Of a stretch of 64,000 nt of DNA, positions 29,244 through 36,975 are shown in pieces. Made by a program: the position numbers and the translations under genes. Numbering within the stretch: the first letter of the stretch is position 1; every line of letters begins with the position of its first letter. The stretch comes from Sebaldella sp. S0638 (lineage in GTDB: Bacteria > Fusobacteriota > Fusobacteriia > Fusobacteriales > Leptotrichiaceae): contig NZ_JAMZGM010000001.1 of assembly GCF_024158605.1 (NCBI RefSeq), positions 1 through 64,000 on the forward strand, read 5' to 3'. The notes under the pieces are model-generated. The model was not told the DNA's origin. It saw only the letters and a list, made by a program, of their open reading frames with translations, and did not search any database.

Positions 29244-29666
29244 CTACATTTTATCCAGCATATCTACCCTGACCTGATGTCTTCCGCCTGAATAGTCAGA
29301 TTTTGCAAATATACCGCATATGCTTTTTGCCAGATTTTCTCCTGTAATTTCATATCCTATTGTGATTATACTTGTATTATTATGGTCTCTTGTCATCTTT
29401 GCCGAATGTTCGTCTGCCATCTGTGCACATACTATTTTTTTATGTTTTGTACATATCATAAAAGGGGCAATTCCATAGTCATCTATGATTATTCCCTTTT
29501 CAATATCCCCGTTCATTACCGCTTTCGCTATACTACATGAAATATTGAATATATCATTTCCATCTTCTTTATAATCAACAGTTTCATAACCATTCTCCAA
29601 AAGATATTCCATGATTTTTTCTTTCAAATAAACTCCTCCGTCAGAACTTCCTATACCTATTTTCAT
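29244..29666 (-). CDS. lacA: Galactose-6-phosphate isomerase subunit LacA
   Basis: 140 residues, same fold as LacB, opening MKIGIGSSDGGVYLKEKI; the catalytic Cys loop of RpiB is replaced (GIIIDDYGIAPFM), as in LacA, and GRHQVRVDMLDKM ends the protein. LacA and LacB work as a heteromer. First gene after the promoter at 29734-29761, with GGAGG 8 bases before the start. lacC and lacD are not in the window, so tagatose 6-phosphate must be handled elsewhere. Confidence 0.9.
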   Translation of the reverse strand: MKIGIGSSDGGVYLKEKIMEYLLENGYETVDYKEDGNDIFNISCSIAKAVMNGDIEKGIIIDDYGIAPFMICTKHKKIVCAQMADEHSAKMTRDHNNTSIITIGYEITGENLAKSICGIFAKSDYSGGRHQVRVDMLDKM

Positions 29667-29733
29667 TTGACCAGCCTCCGTTTTTATTTTTAGTTACTTT
29701 TTGTTACAAAATGTTATCTTTTATTATATGATT

Positions 29734-29776
29734 ATTATATCCTGATTTTTATATTTGTCACGTGCAGATATTGCAA
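29734..29776 (-). promoter_or_regulatory. lacAB promoter with candidate RpiR operator
   Basis: Minus strand GTGACA (29756-29761), 16-base spacer, TATAAT (29734-29739). Directly upstream and touching the -35 box is GTGCAGATATTGCAA (29762-29776), an imperfect copy of the inverted repeat before rpiR. The position suits a repressor or activator site. Confidence 0.5.
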
Positions 29777-29790
29777 CTTTTAATATAAAC

Positions 29791-29813
29791 AAAAAACACC
29801 CCGAAAGGTGTTT
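29791..29813 (-). terminator. Terminator of the 126-residue gene
   Basis: AAACACC/GGTGTTT arms (29794-29800, 29807-29813) around CCGAAA, with a T-run on the minus strand (29791-29796). It separates this gene from the lacAB promoter. Confidence 0.8.
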
Positions 29814-29823
29814 AATGTATTTA

Positions 29824-30204
29824 TTATTTAATTTCCATTTGTTTCGGATGCTTAAATTCCTGAATATGCTTTAAATAACGCTCTTTTTTCTCAGTATTTT
29901 CATCAGAGAAAAAATATTCCAGATAGTTTTCAAAAAGTTCCTTTTCCTGAAACAGCCATAATTCTGTTATTTTTCCGCTATAAACATAATTTTTATTATA
30001 GTATTTGATCAGCATTTCTATGGTTTTCGGTCTGAATACATCTATTCCCCATGATTCAGGGTAACTAAGGTGAATATTTAAAATAAGAATTTTATTTTTA
30101 TATACTCTGACCTGTACATCATCAGTATATTCAGTAACAGAATATACATATTGTGTCTCATCTACGACAATATTTCTCTTTTTTATCTGTCTTGATTTCC
30201 TCAT
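29824..30204 (-). CDS. Protein of unknown function, 126 residues
   Basis: Not recognised. 126 residues, soluble by appearance, with a basic N-terminus (RKSRQIKKRN), a beta-rich middle (TQYVYSVTEYTDDVQVRVYK) and an acidic-to-basic helical C-terminus. No signal peptide or metal motif. It stands alone: downstream of the polC terminator and with its own terminator. The sequence TTGACT about 75 bases upstream could be a -35 box, but no good -10 is visible. Confidence 0.75.
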   Translation of the reverse strand: MRKSRQIKKRNIVVDETQYVYSVTEYTDDVQVRVYKNKILILNIHLSYPESWGIDVFRPKTIEMLIKYYNKNYVYSGKITELWLFQEKELFENYLEYFFSDENTEKKERYLKHIQEFKHPKQMEIK

Positions 30205-30293
30205 ATTTTCTCCTGCTTTCTGAAAGTTTATTTTTTGGCATCCATTTTTATTATCTTATTACTGCTTTTCCAGATTTAGTCAATTTAAAATAT

Positions 30294-30350
30294 AAATCCC
30301 CAAAACCTTCGCAGATAAAAGCCTTATCTTATGAAGATATTCGGGGATTT
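30294..30350 (-). terminator. Terminator after polC
   Basis: Arms AAATCCCC (30294-30301) and GGGGATTT (30343-30350), with further pairing inside; read on the minus strand it is followed by an A/T stretch with TATATTTT. Lies 7 bases after the polC stop. Confidence 0.65.
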
Positions 30351-30356
30351 CAATGT

Positions 30357-33300
30357 TTAAAATAATGTCTGCTGGTTTGTCAGTGATATATCCGGCAGAA
30401 ATTTATAATGTTTCATTAGTTCCACTACTGTTTTATTTAATTTTGTTCTTTTCAATATATCTTCAAGTGAAATAAATTCTGAAATCTTTCTTTCTTCCAC
30501 TACTTTTTTGGCTACTGATTCCCCAAGCCCGTCCACTGCCACAAGAGGAAGTCTTATTTTGCCGTCTTCCACAAGAAATGATGAGGCTTCTGACTTATAT
30601 ATGTCCACCGGAAGCAGTTCTACTCCTCTGTGACTCATTTCTATTAATATTTCATATAATGTCATATCTCCTTTTTCCTTGACATCAAGGTTCATCTTTT
30701 CATCAAGAAGCTTTCTTGCCTCTTTTAATTCGTCAAGCTTCTTAAACATCTTTGTAACACTGAATCCGTCTACTTTTCTGTTTAAAAATGCCGTATAAAA
30801 CTCAAGAGGGTAATATACCTTGAAATATGCTATTCTCACAGCCATCATTACATAGGCCACAGCGTGTCCTTTTGGAAACATATACTTTATTTTTTCACAT
30901 GATTCTATGTACCATTCTTTTATACTTTTTTCCTTCATTGCTTTGGCATATTCATCCCATTTTTCTTTATTTTTGGAAGGCTGTCCTTTTCTGACAAATT
31001 CCATTATAGTAAATGCAAGTGATTTATCCAGACCATGATCTATAAGATAGTTCATAATGTCATCCCGCACGGATATTACTTCACTAAGTGTTGTTATTCC
31101 TGCTCTTACATAATCCTGTGCATTGTTCAGCCATACGTCTGTTCCGTGTGAAAGACCCGAGATTCTCACCAATTCAGCAAAGCTGCTCGGCTTTGTCTCA
31201 ATAAGCATCTCCCGTACGAACTTCGTACCAAACTCCGGTATACCAAATGATCCTATTACAGAACCTATCTCCTTCTGTGTAACACCTAATGCCTCTGTAG
31301 AATTAAATATACTAAGAACTTTCGGATCATCAAGAGGTATCTCGTATATATCAAGACCTGTAAGATCCTGAAGTATTCTAAGGGTAGTAGGATCGTCATG
31401 CCCCAGTATATCCAGCTTTACCAGCTGTTCATCCATTACGTGATAATCAAAATGTGTTGTTATTGATTCGGCTGTTTTATCATTAGCCGGTTTTTGTATA
31501 GGGGTAAACTCATATATTGACCTGTCGCTGGGTAATACTATCATTCCTCCCGGATGCTGCCCCGTAGTCTTTCTTGCACCTTCACAGCCTTTGGCTATTC
31601 TTTCTATTTCTGCTTTTCTTTTATGAATACCGCTTTCCTCAAAATATTTTCTCACATAACCGAATGCATTCCGCTCAGCCAGTGTTGATATTGTCCCTGC
31701 ACGAAATACGTGGTCTTTTCCGAAAAGTTCTTCTGTATATCGGTGTATCTCTGACTGATATTCACCTGAGAAGTTAAGGTCAATATCCGGTACCTTGTCC
31801 CCTTTGAATCCCATAAATACCTCAAACGGAATTGAATGTCCGTCTTTTATGTATTTTGTACCGCATTCAGGACAGATTTTATCAGGAAGATCGACTCCGC
31901 TTCCTGCCATATCTGTAAATTCACTGTGTTTGCATTCCGGATTAGGACATCTGTAATGCGGATACATTGCATTAACCTCGGTTATTTCCATTAGGTACGC
32001 AACTATGGATGACCCTACCGATCCTCTGGAACCTACGAGATATCCGTTATCAAGTGATTTCTTAACCAGCTTCTGGGATATTAGATATAGTACCGCAAAC
32101 CCGTTACCTATAATTGCTTCCAATTCACGTTCTATTCTTGCTTCCAAAACTTCCGGAAGATTTTCTCCGTATAATTTTTTAGCTCTTTTATATGTCATTT
32201 CCCGTACTTCTTCTTCTGCTCCTTCTATTTTCGGAGGATAAAAACCGTCAGGGATGGGCTTTAGCCGCTCTATCATATCAGCTAGTTTGTTGGTATTTTC
32301 CACTACTACTTCATAAGCTGTTTCTTCACCAAGAAATGTAAATGCTTCAAGCATTTCGTCAGTAGTTCTGAAATATAGCTTTCTGTCATGTTTATATGAT
32401 CTGTGTCCCATTCCTGAACCCAGTATTAATACACTTCTGTTAACAGATTCCCATTCTTCCAGATAATGTGCATCTCCTGTTGCTACTACTATTTTCCCTG
32501 TTTTTTTACCAAGTTCGTAAAAATATTTATTCATTTCCTTGGCTATATCCAGGCTTTCCATCTCACCGTTATTTACCATTTCTATATAATTGGCAGCAGG
32601 GTGAATTTCTATATAGTCATAGAACTCAGCTCTTTCTTCTATCTCATCTTTTGACATACCTCTCAGATATGCCCTGACCAGTTCGCCGTCATTTCTGAAT
32701 ACAGAATTGGCAGAACTCGCTATCAAAAGATTTTCTCTTTTTTCTTTTAACATACTTTTCGGGATTCTCGGCTTTCTTTCTCCGAAAAAATCCAGATGTG
32801 ATCTTGATATAAGTTCGTATAAATCCTTAAGTCCGTCCCTGTTTTTTACCAGTATCATTGTATTCATAGTATCTGCTGTCTGAACATTATTCTGGAATGT
32901 ATCGTTTATTTCATAAATTTTCAGTATTCCTTTAGATAAAACCATATTCAGCATTTTTATAAAAATTGAAGCTGTAGCTTCAGCATCATCTACTGCCCTG
33001 TGGTGATTATCAAGGGATATATTAAAATAATTAGCAAGTGCTTTCAGGTTAAATCTTTTGAGGTCTGTAACAAGAACTCTTGCCCAGTATAAAGTATCAA
33101 TAACACTTGGCAGAAACTCTAGTTCAAGCTGTCTTGCTTTCTGTGTAAGGAATCCCACATCGAATTTTGCATTATGAGCTACTAATGTAGAGTCACCGCA
33201 AAATTCCAGAAACTGCGGAAGAACTGTATCTATTAACTCGGCATCTTTTACCATATCATCTGTAATATTGGTAAGTTTTATTATTTCATCGGGAATTGGT

Positions 33301-34625
33301 ACTTCCGGATTTACAAAAGCAGAAAATCTGTCTATTATATTACGCCCTTTCAGCTTTACCGCACCTATCTCTATGATTTTATCTTTATACGGATCGAAAC
33401 CTGTTGTCTCTATATCGAATATAATATATATTTCTTCCTCAATCATGGCATCTTTAGGTCTTTCCACCATATTCTGCTCATCATCCACCACATATGCCTC
33501 TACACCGAAAATTACCTTAAAATCTTTTGGTGCTGCTTTGTATGCAAAAGGAAACGAATATGCCACACCGTAATCTGTGACAGCTATAGCATTATGTCCG
33601 TATTCTACAGCTCTGTTTATGAGATCTTTAGCAGATACCACCCCGCTCATCTCGCTCATATTGGTATGAGCGTGTAATTCTACTCTTTTTACTTCTGCTT
33701 CATCTTTTCTTCTTTCCAGTCTGGAAGGAATTCTTTCTATTGATGAAATAATCAGATAATAATCCTCTATATTAAATCTATCCTGTGTTACTCTTCCCTT
33801 TAGCTTTACCCATTCTCCGTTTTTCAGTTTCAGATCTTCCGTTTTCAGGAGAAAAAGTCTGCATGAGATGGAATCTTTGTAATTCGTAACGTTAAAAGTA
33901 ATAAGCAGCTTATCATTTTTAAGTTCTCTGGTATTTATATTAAATACTTCCCCTTCAATAGTCATGTTTTCCCCGACCTGAAGCTGGTCAAACACCTCAT
34001 ATTCCATGATTCTGCTCTTTATAACCTCACCGTATAATACTGGTGTTGAACTCTGCGACGTGGTATCTTCCACCACGAATGTTTCCTCCATTATAACTGC
34101 ATACTCCTCCATTGTCTCATTAATGGAGTCTCCTTCTTCTCTTTCACTTACAAAACTTATTCTGAATTCCTGATCAGTTACCTCTTTCAGTCTTATCTGA
34201 AGATCCTTGTCTATTCCCTGAGTAACTGCCTGTTCTATCAGATGATGGCTTTTCAGCTCTATTTGTATATTTTTATTATTTCTGTAATAAATTTCATAAT
34301 CTGAAAAAATATACTGATGTCTTATACTTTCATTCTTGTAATTATCAAGAAGAAATTCCACAAGACTTGTTAATTTATCAGTTTCTATAACGGTATTCAT
34401 AAGAAATTTCATTTTTACCTTTATGCTGTCACTAAAAGTTTTTGTTAGTTCCTTACGAAGATCCATTACTTCCTTAAAAGCATCTATATGTATTATTTTT
34501 ATAAGAACTTCCATTTCTTTCTTTTTTGAAAATAAATTTATGTGTTCTATGGAAAAACTTTTTATGTTAAGTCTTTCGTATATATCATCAGATGGTTTTA
34601 ATTTCATATATTTGATACTACTCAT
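30357..34625 (-). CDS. polC: DNA polymerase III alpha subunit, PolC type
   Basis: Main replicative polymerase of Gram-positive type, with built-in proofreading. 1422 residues. In order: N-terminal region, OB fold (about 210-290), PHP domain opening VELHAHTNMSEMSG (about 317-330), an inserted DnaQ-like exonuclease with FDIETTGFDP near 401-410, the second part of PHP, then the polymerase core with the zinc-binding Cys pairs (CPNPECKH, CPECGTKY) and PDIDLNFSGEYQ holding catalytic Asp residues. The end GLSHGTDVW and C-terminal helix-hairpin region are normal. Ribosome site AAGGAG at 9 bases. Full length. Confidence 0.97.
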   Translation of the reverse strand: MSSIKYMKLKPSDDIYERLNIKSFSIEHINLFSKKKEMEVLIKIIHIDAFKEVMDLRKELTKTFSDSIKVKMKFLMNTVIETDKLTSLVEFLLDNYKNESIRHQYIFSDYEIYYRNNKNIQIELKSHHLIEQAVTQGIDKDLQIRLKEVTDQEFRISFVSEREEGDSINETMEEYAVIMEETFVVEDTTSQSSTPVLYGEVIKSRIMEYEVFDQLQVGENMTIEGEVFNINTRELKNDKLLITFNVTNYKDSISCRLFLLKTEDLKLKNGEWVKLKGRVTQDRFNIEDYYLIISSIERIPSRLERRKDEAEVKRVELHAHTNMSEMSGVVSAKDLINRAVEYGHNAIAVTDYGVAYSFPFAYKAAPKDFKVIFGVEAYVVDDEQNMVERPKDAMIEEEIYIIFDIETTGFDPYKDKIIEIGAVKLKGRNIIDRFSAFVNPEVPIPDEIIKLTNITDDMVKDAELIDTVLPQFLEFCGDSTLVAHNAKFDVGFLTQKARQLELEFLPSVIDTLYWARVLVTDLKRFNLKALANYFNISLDNHHRAVDDAEATASIFIKMLNMVLSKGILKIYEINDTFQNNVQTADTMNTMILVKNRDGLKDLYELISRSHLDFFGERKPRIPKSMLKEKRENLLIASSANSVFRNDGELVRAYLRGMSKDEIEERAEFYDYIEIHPAANYIEMVNNGEMESLDIAKEMNKYFYELGKKTGKIVVATGDAHYLEEWESVNRSVLILGSGMGHRSYKHDRKLYFRTTDEMLEAFTFLGEETAYEVVVENTNKLADMIERLKPIPDGFYPPKIEGAEEEVREMTYKRAKKLYGENLPEVLEARIERELEAIIGNGFAVLYLISQKLVKKSLDNGYLVGSRGSVGSSIVAYLMEITEVNAMYPHYRCPNPECKHSEFTDMAGSGVDLPDKICPECGTKYIKDGHSIPFEVFMGFKGDKVPDIDLNFSGEYQSEIHRYTEELFGKDHVFRAGTISTLAERNAFGYVRKYFEESGIHKRKAEIERIAKGCEGARKTTGQHPGGMIVLPSDRSIYEFTPIQKPANDKTAESITTHFDYHVMDEQLVKLDILGHDDPTTLRILQDLTGLDIYEIPLDDPKVLSIFNSTEALGVTQKEIGSVIGSFGIPEFGTKFVREMLIETKPSSFAELVRISGLSHGTDVWLNNAQDYVRAGITTLSEVISVRDDIMNYLIDHGLDKSLAFTIMEFVRKGQPSKNKEKWDEYAKAMKEKSIKEWYIESCEKIKYMFPKGHAVAYVMMAVRIAYFKVYYPLEFYTAFLNRKVDGFSVTKMFKKLDELKEARKLLDEKMNLDVKEKGDMTLYEILIEMSHRGVELLPVDIYKSEASSFLVEDGKIRLPLVAVDGLGESVAKKVVEERKISEFISLEDILKRTKLNKTVVELMKHYKFLPDISLTNQQTLF

Positions 34626-34654
34626 TTCAGGCTGCTCCTTAAATTCATGATATA

Positions 34655-34739
34655 ACGTAACAATCCGGTTTATGTAAAAATACAGGTTCGCTGTGTATTA
34701 TGCAGGTTTCCCCGATACCGGACTTTATTCTTTATTATA
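34655..34739 (-). other. Candidate structured leader of polC, with a -10 box
   Basis: On the minus strand TATAAT (34734-34739) is followed about 15 bases later by TCCGGT, which pairs with ACCGGA about 50 bases further on, closing a loop that holds a second hairpin (ACAG-CGAAC-CUGU with flanking AAUA/AUUU) and the pair GGGGAAACC. The structure ends about 35 bases before the polC ribosome site. No known riboswitch class is recognised. The -35 match is poor. Confidence 0.35.
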
Positions 34740-34741
34740 TT

Positions 34742-35054
34742 TTATGTTTATGTATATTATTATTCCCGCAGACTTATGTTTTGCCGTTTTGGAAAAACTA
34801 CTGCACAACAGCTGTATGCAACATGACTCCTGATCTCCTCATATAAAAAAGTTTAAAATCATCTGTTTTTATACAGCTTCATTTATGTTCTAAAAATTCT
34901 ACATTTATTTTATACCTTTTTCCCAAAACTTTCAAGTGCTCTTACATTCATTATTTTTATAGAGTTAATAATTTTACTGCGTTTTTAAAAATTCATTAGT
35001 TCTCATAGTACATCCAAGGTTTTTTAATTAATAAATCTTTTTAGTTACATATAT
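34742..35054. other. Intergenic stretch upstream of polC
   Basis: About 310 bases without an ORF that has a ribosome site. AT-rich, with no strong inverted repeat or RNA gene seen. Confidence 0.5.
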
Positions 35055-35092
35055 GTAAAAATTCCCAGACACTGTCTATGTCCGGGAATTCT
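35055..35092 (-). terminator. Terminator of the 101-residue gene
   Basis: AATTCCC (35060-35066) pairs with GGGAATT (35084-35090), with inner GACA/TGTC-type pairs; a T-run follows on the minus strand. Confidence 0.75.
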
Positions 35093-35102
35093 TTATATTT
35101 TA

Positions 35103-35408
35103 TTATGCTGTAAGATTATTACCGGAAAGCATCTTAAGCTGTTTTATAGTTAAAAGTTTTTCTGCTTTACTTTTACTTTCCATAGTGAGTTTATCAAATA
35201 TTTTGGTTCTTTCATCATTGGGTACGTCTGATTTCAGCAATTCGTTTATCTCATTTAGATATTTTTCATATATTTTTTCGATTTCCATCTGCTGTTTTAG
35301 GCTTAATCCCAGCGTTTCTTCCACACTGCTGTTACTGTCATAAAATTCCAGCTTGTCAGTTAATGGTTCTAACAACATCAATGAAAGTATTGTTGTTATT
35401 CTTTCCAT
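35103..35408 (-). CDS. Small helical protein of unknown function
   Basis: Not recognised with certainty. 101 residues, no signal peptide, almost entirely helical by composition. Two stretches, LSLKQQMEIEKIYEKY and LLTIKQLKML, recall the LTxxQ pattern of Spy/CpxP-like proteins, but that resemblance is weak and the protein lacks an export signal. The start has AGGAGG at an unusually long 11 bases. It is a single-gene unit with its own promoter and terminator and a leader of about 175 bases. Confidence 0.7.
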   Translation of the reverse strand: MERITTILSLMLLEPLTDKLEFYDSNSSVEETLGLSLKQQMEIEKIYEKYLNEINELLKSDVPNDERTKIFDKLTMESKSKAEKLLTIKQLKMLSGNNLTA

Positions 35409-35591
35409 TTTAATTGCATCCTCCTATTGGTTCAATATACTTAAAGAATACTATTATACTCTTTGTATTATCTTTTTACCGGCTTTCTTTAATCTTTGTA
35501 TATAAAAATTTTTCTAATTCTAAAAAAAATTTTACTATAAACATTATTTCAGCCACTTTACTTTTATTCTCTTCTTTAATTTATCAAGCTA

Positions 35592-35621
35592 ATTATAGCA
35601 TTTTTATAATTTGTCAGTCAA
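35592..35621 (-). promoter_or_regulatory. Promoter of the 101-residue gene
   Basis: TTGACT (35616-35621), 18-base spacer, TATAAT (35592-35597) on the minus strand. The rest of the gap from 35409 to 35682 is the A/T-rich leader and holds no other visible gene. Confidence 0.6.
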
Positions 35622-35682
35622 ATTAGCTTTTGTTAAAAAAATTTATCTAGTGAGTATAATAAAACCTTGATATTTCTTCATT

Positions 35683-35741
35683 AAAAAAAACGACTCTGTG
35701 CTGTACCGTATTAAACTTACGGTTTTGAGCAGCAGAGCCGT
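35683..35741 (-). terminator. Terminator of the Thg1/kinase operon
   Basis: Large hairpin with outer CTCTG/CAGAG and GCTGCT/AGCA pairing and inner ACCGTA/TACGGT, followed on the minus strand by eight T (35683-35690). Confidence 0.85.
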
Positions 35742-35779
35742 ACATACCTGATAAAAGCATTAAATATTTATCTACTGTA

Positions 35780-36232
35780 TTATTTATCTGATTTTATCAC
35801 ATATATATTATTATTTTCAGTTATTACAGTAAAAATTTCGTCTATCCCCTCTTCAAACCGAGGTTTCTCCATCTGATTTTTTGTTGACAAAACAGCCCTT
35901 TCAGGTACTTTTTCTTTACCGCTCCTGCTGTTGTTTCTTTTCAGGGCAGTGTGATATTCAGTATCAAAGTAATATACAATTACTTTAAAGCCTGATTTTT
36001 TAGCGCCTTTTATATACTTTTTTCTGTTTTCTGCTGTTGGATTAGTATTATCAACCACAAAATTCTGCTTAGCTTCAAAACAGGCCTCTGTCAGTATCCT
36101 TTCCCTGTTTCTCGTTTTCAGCATATCCAGATTTATTCTGATATGAGTCCGAAAAAAATTTTCCTTATAAAAAGTGCTTTTCCCTGAACCCTGAATTCCC
36201 ACAAAAATAACACACTCAAATCTATTATCCAT
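35780..36232 (-). CDS. P-loop kinase resembling polynucleotide kinase
   Basis: About 150 residues from the chosen start MDNRFECVIFVGIQGSGKSTFY: Walker A GIQGSGKST near 12-20, then a DMLKTRNRERI segment, VVDNTNPTAENRKKYI near 60-76 (Asp-Asn-Thr-Asn-Pro, typical of the T4 Pnkp-like 5' kinase group), and a lid-like RNNSR. The start at 36232 overlaps the stop of the upstream Thg1-like gene (TAATG), and the longer frame to 36304 would overlap it by 73 bases. Expected role: ATP-dependent phosphorylation of a nucleic-acid 5' end or a small molecule; the substrate is unknown. The partner gene suggests RNA. Confidence 0.8.
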   Translation of the reverse strand: MDNRFECVIFVGIQGSGKSTFYKENFFRTHIRINLDMLKTRNRERILTEACFEAKQNFVVDNTNPTAENRKKYIKGAKKSGFKVIVYYFDTEYHTALKRNNSRSGKEKVPERAVLSTKNQMEKPRFEEGIDEIFTVITENNNIYVIKSDK

Positions 36233-36957
36233 TATAAATAAACGAATCTTTCTATATAATTTTTGTCTTTTGAAAATATTGGGATATCCGTATCTGTTTC
36301 CCATCTTCTACATACAGTGCCTTCTTTTAGATACTCTTTCTTTAAAACACAGGCTCCTCTTTTTTTCCATACAGGAAACTTATCCCAGTTTATTCCTTTT
36401 TCGGAAAAAAGCTTTTCCTGAAGCTGATTTCCGCTTAAACCATGTAATTCTTCATGCTTAAAATTAGCAAATGCTGTCATTGATATGCTGTTTTTAGTAG
36501 CATCCTGCTGTCTCCATGTAAAATAATTATTTACTTCATCCTGAGGAATTATCCATGCTCTTGAATCAAAAAATGCAAGTTCCTTATCAGGATATGATTT
36601 TCTGATAACTTCATTAAACTTCGCTGCTGCCATAGATGCAGAAACTGACACCATTTTTTGAATATTATTGCTAAACCATGAGTCTGTCTGTATCGTATCA
36701 TAATTCGTGATTAATATTGATATTTCATCACTTTGATGATAAATCAGCTTTGCTCCCATTATATTTTCACCGAGAAATTTACATGTTTCCCAGAACGCTT
36801 CTATCAGCTTCTCATCAAAGGGTTTATCCATTCCTTTTGTAAATGTGTGAAAATGGCAGCCGTCTATTCTCAGAATAACCGGCATCCTTCTTGGAAGAGT
36901 ATATCTGTATGAATTCTCATATGTTTTCATTCTTTTTCCAAAATCGTCATATATCAT
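36232..36957 (-). CDS. Thg1-like 3'-5' nucleotidyltransferase
   Basis: 241 residues of the tRNA-His guanylyltransferase family. The metal and nucleotide site is visible: RIDGCHFHTFT near 30-40 (first Asp), and YHQSDEISIL near 73-82 (second Asp), with KFNEVIRKSYP and FDSRAWIIPQ following. Bacterial members (Thg1-like proteins) add nucleotides in the 3'-5' direction, usually to repair 5'-shortened tRNAs rather than to add G-1. The C-terminal 60 residues hold WRQQDATKNSISM, the family's conserved tail. Coupled by overlap to the kinase gene and 18 bases after the HEAT-like gene. Confidence 0.92.
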   Translation of the reverse strand: MIYDDFGKRMKTYENSYRYTLPRRMPVILRIDGCHFHTFTKGMDKPFDEKLIEAFWETCKFLGENIMGAKLIYHQSDEISILITNYDTIQTDSWFSNNIQKMVSVSASMAAAKFNEVIRKSYPDKELAFFDSRAWIIPQDEVNNYFTWRQQDATKNSISMTAFANFKHEELHGLSGNQLQEKLFSEKGINWDKFPVWKKRGACVLKKEYLKEGTVCRRWETDTDIPIFSKDKNYIERFVYL

Positions 36958-36975
36958 TTTAACCCCGTTTCTCTT

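Noticed and set aside
34655-34740. polC leader element tested by eye as a known riboswitch (preQ1, THF, fluoride, c-di-GMP)
   Set aside because: Core motifs of those classes are absent; kept only as an unassigned structure.
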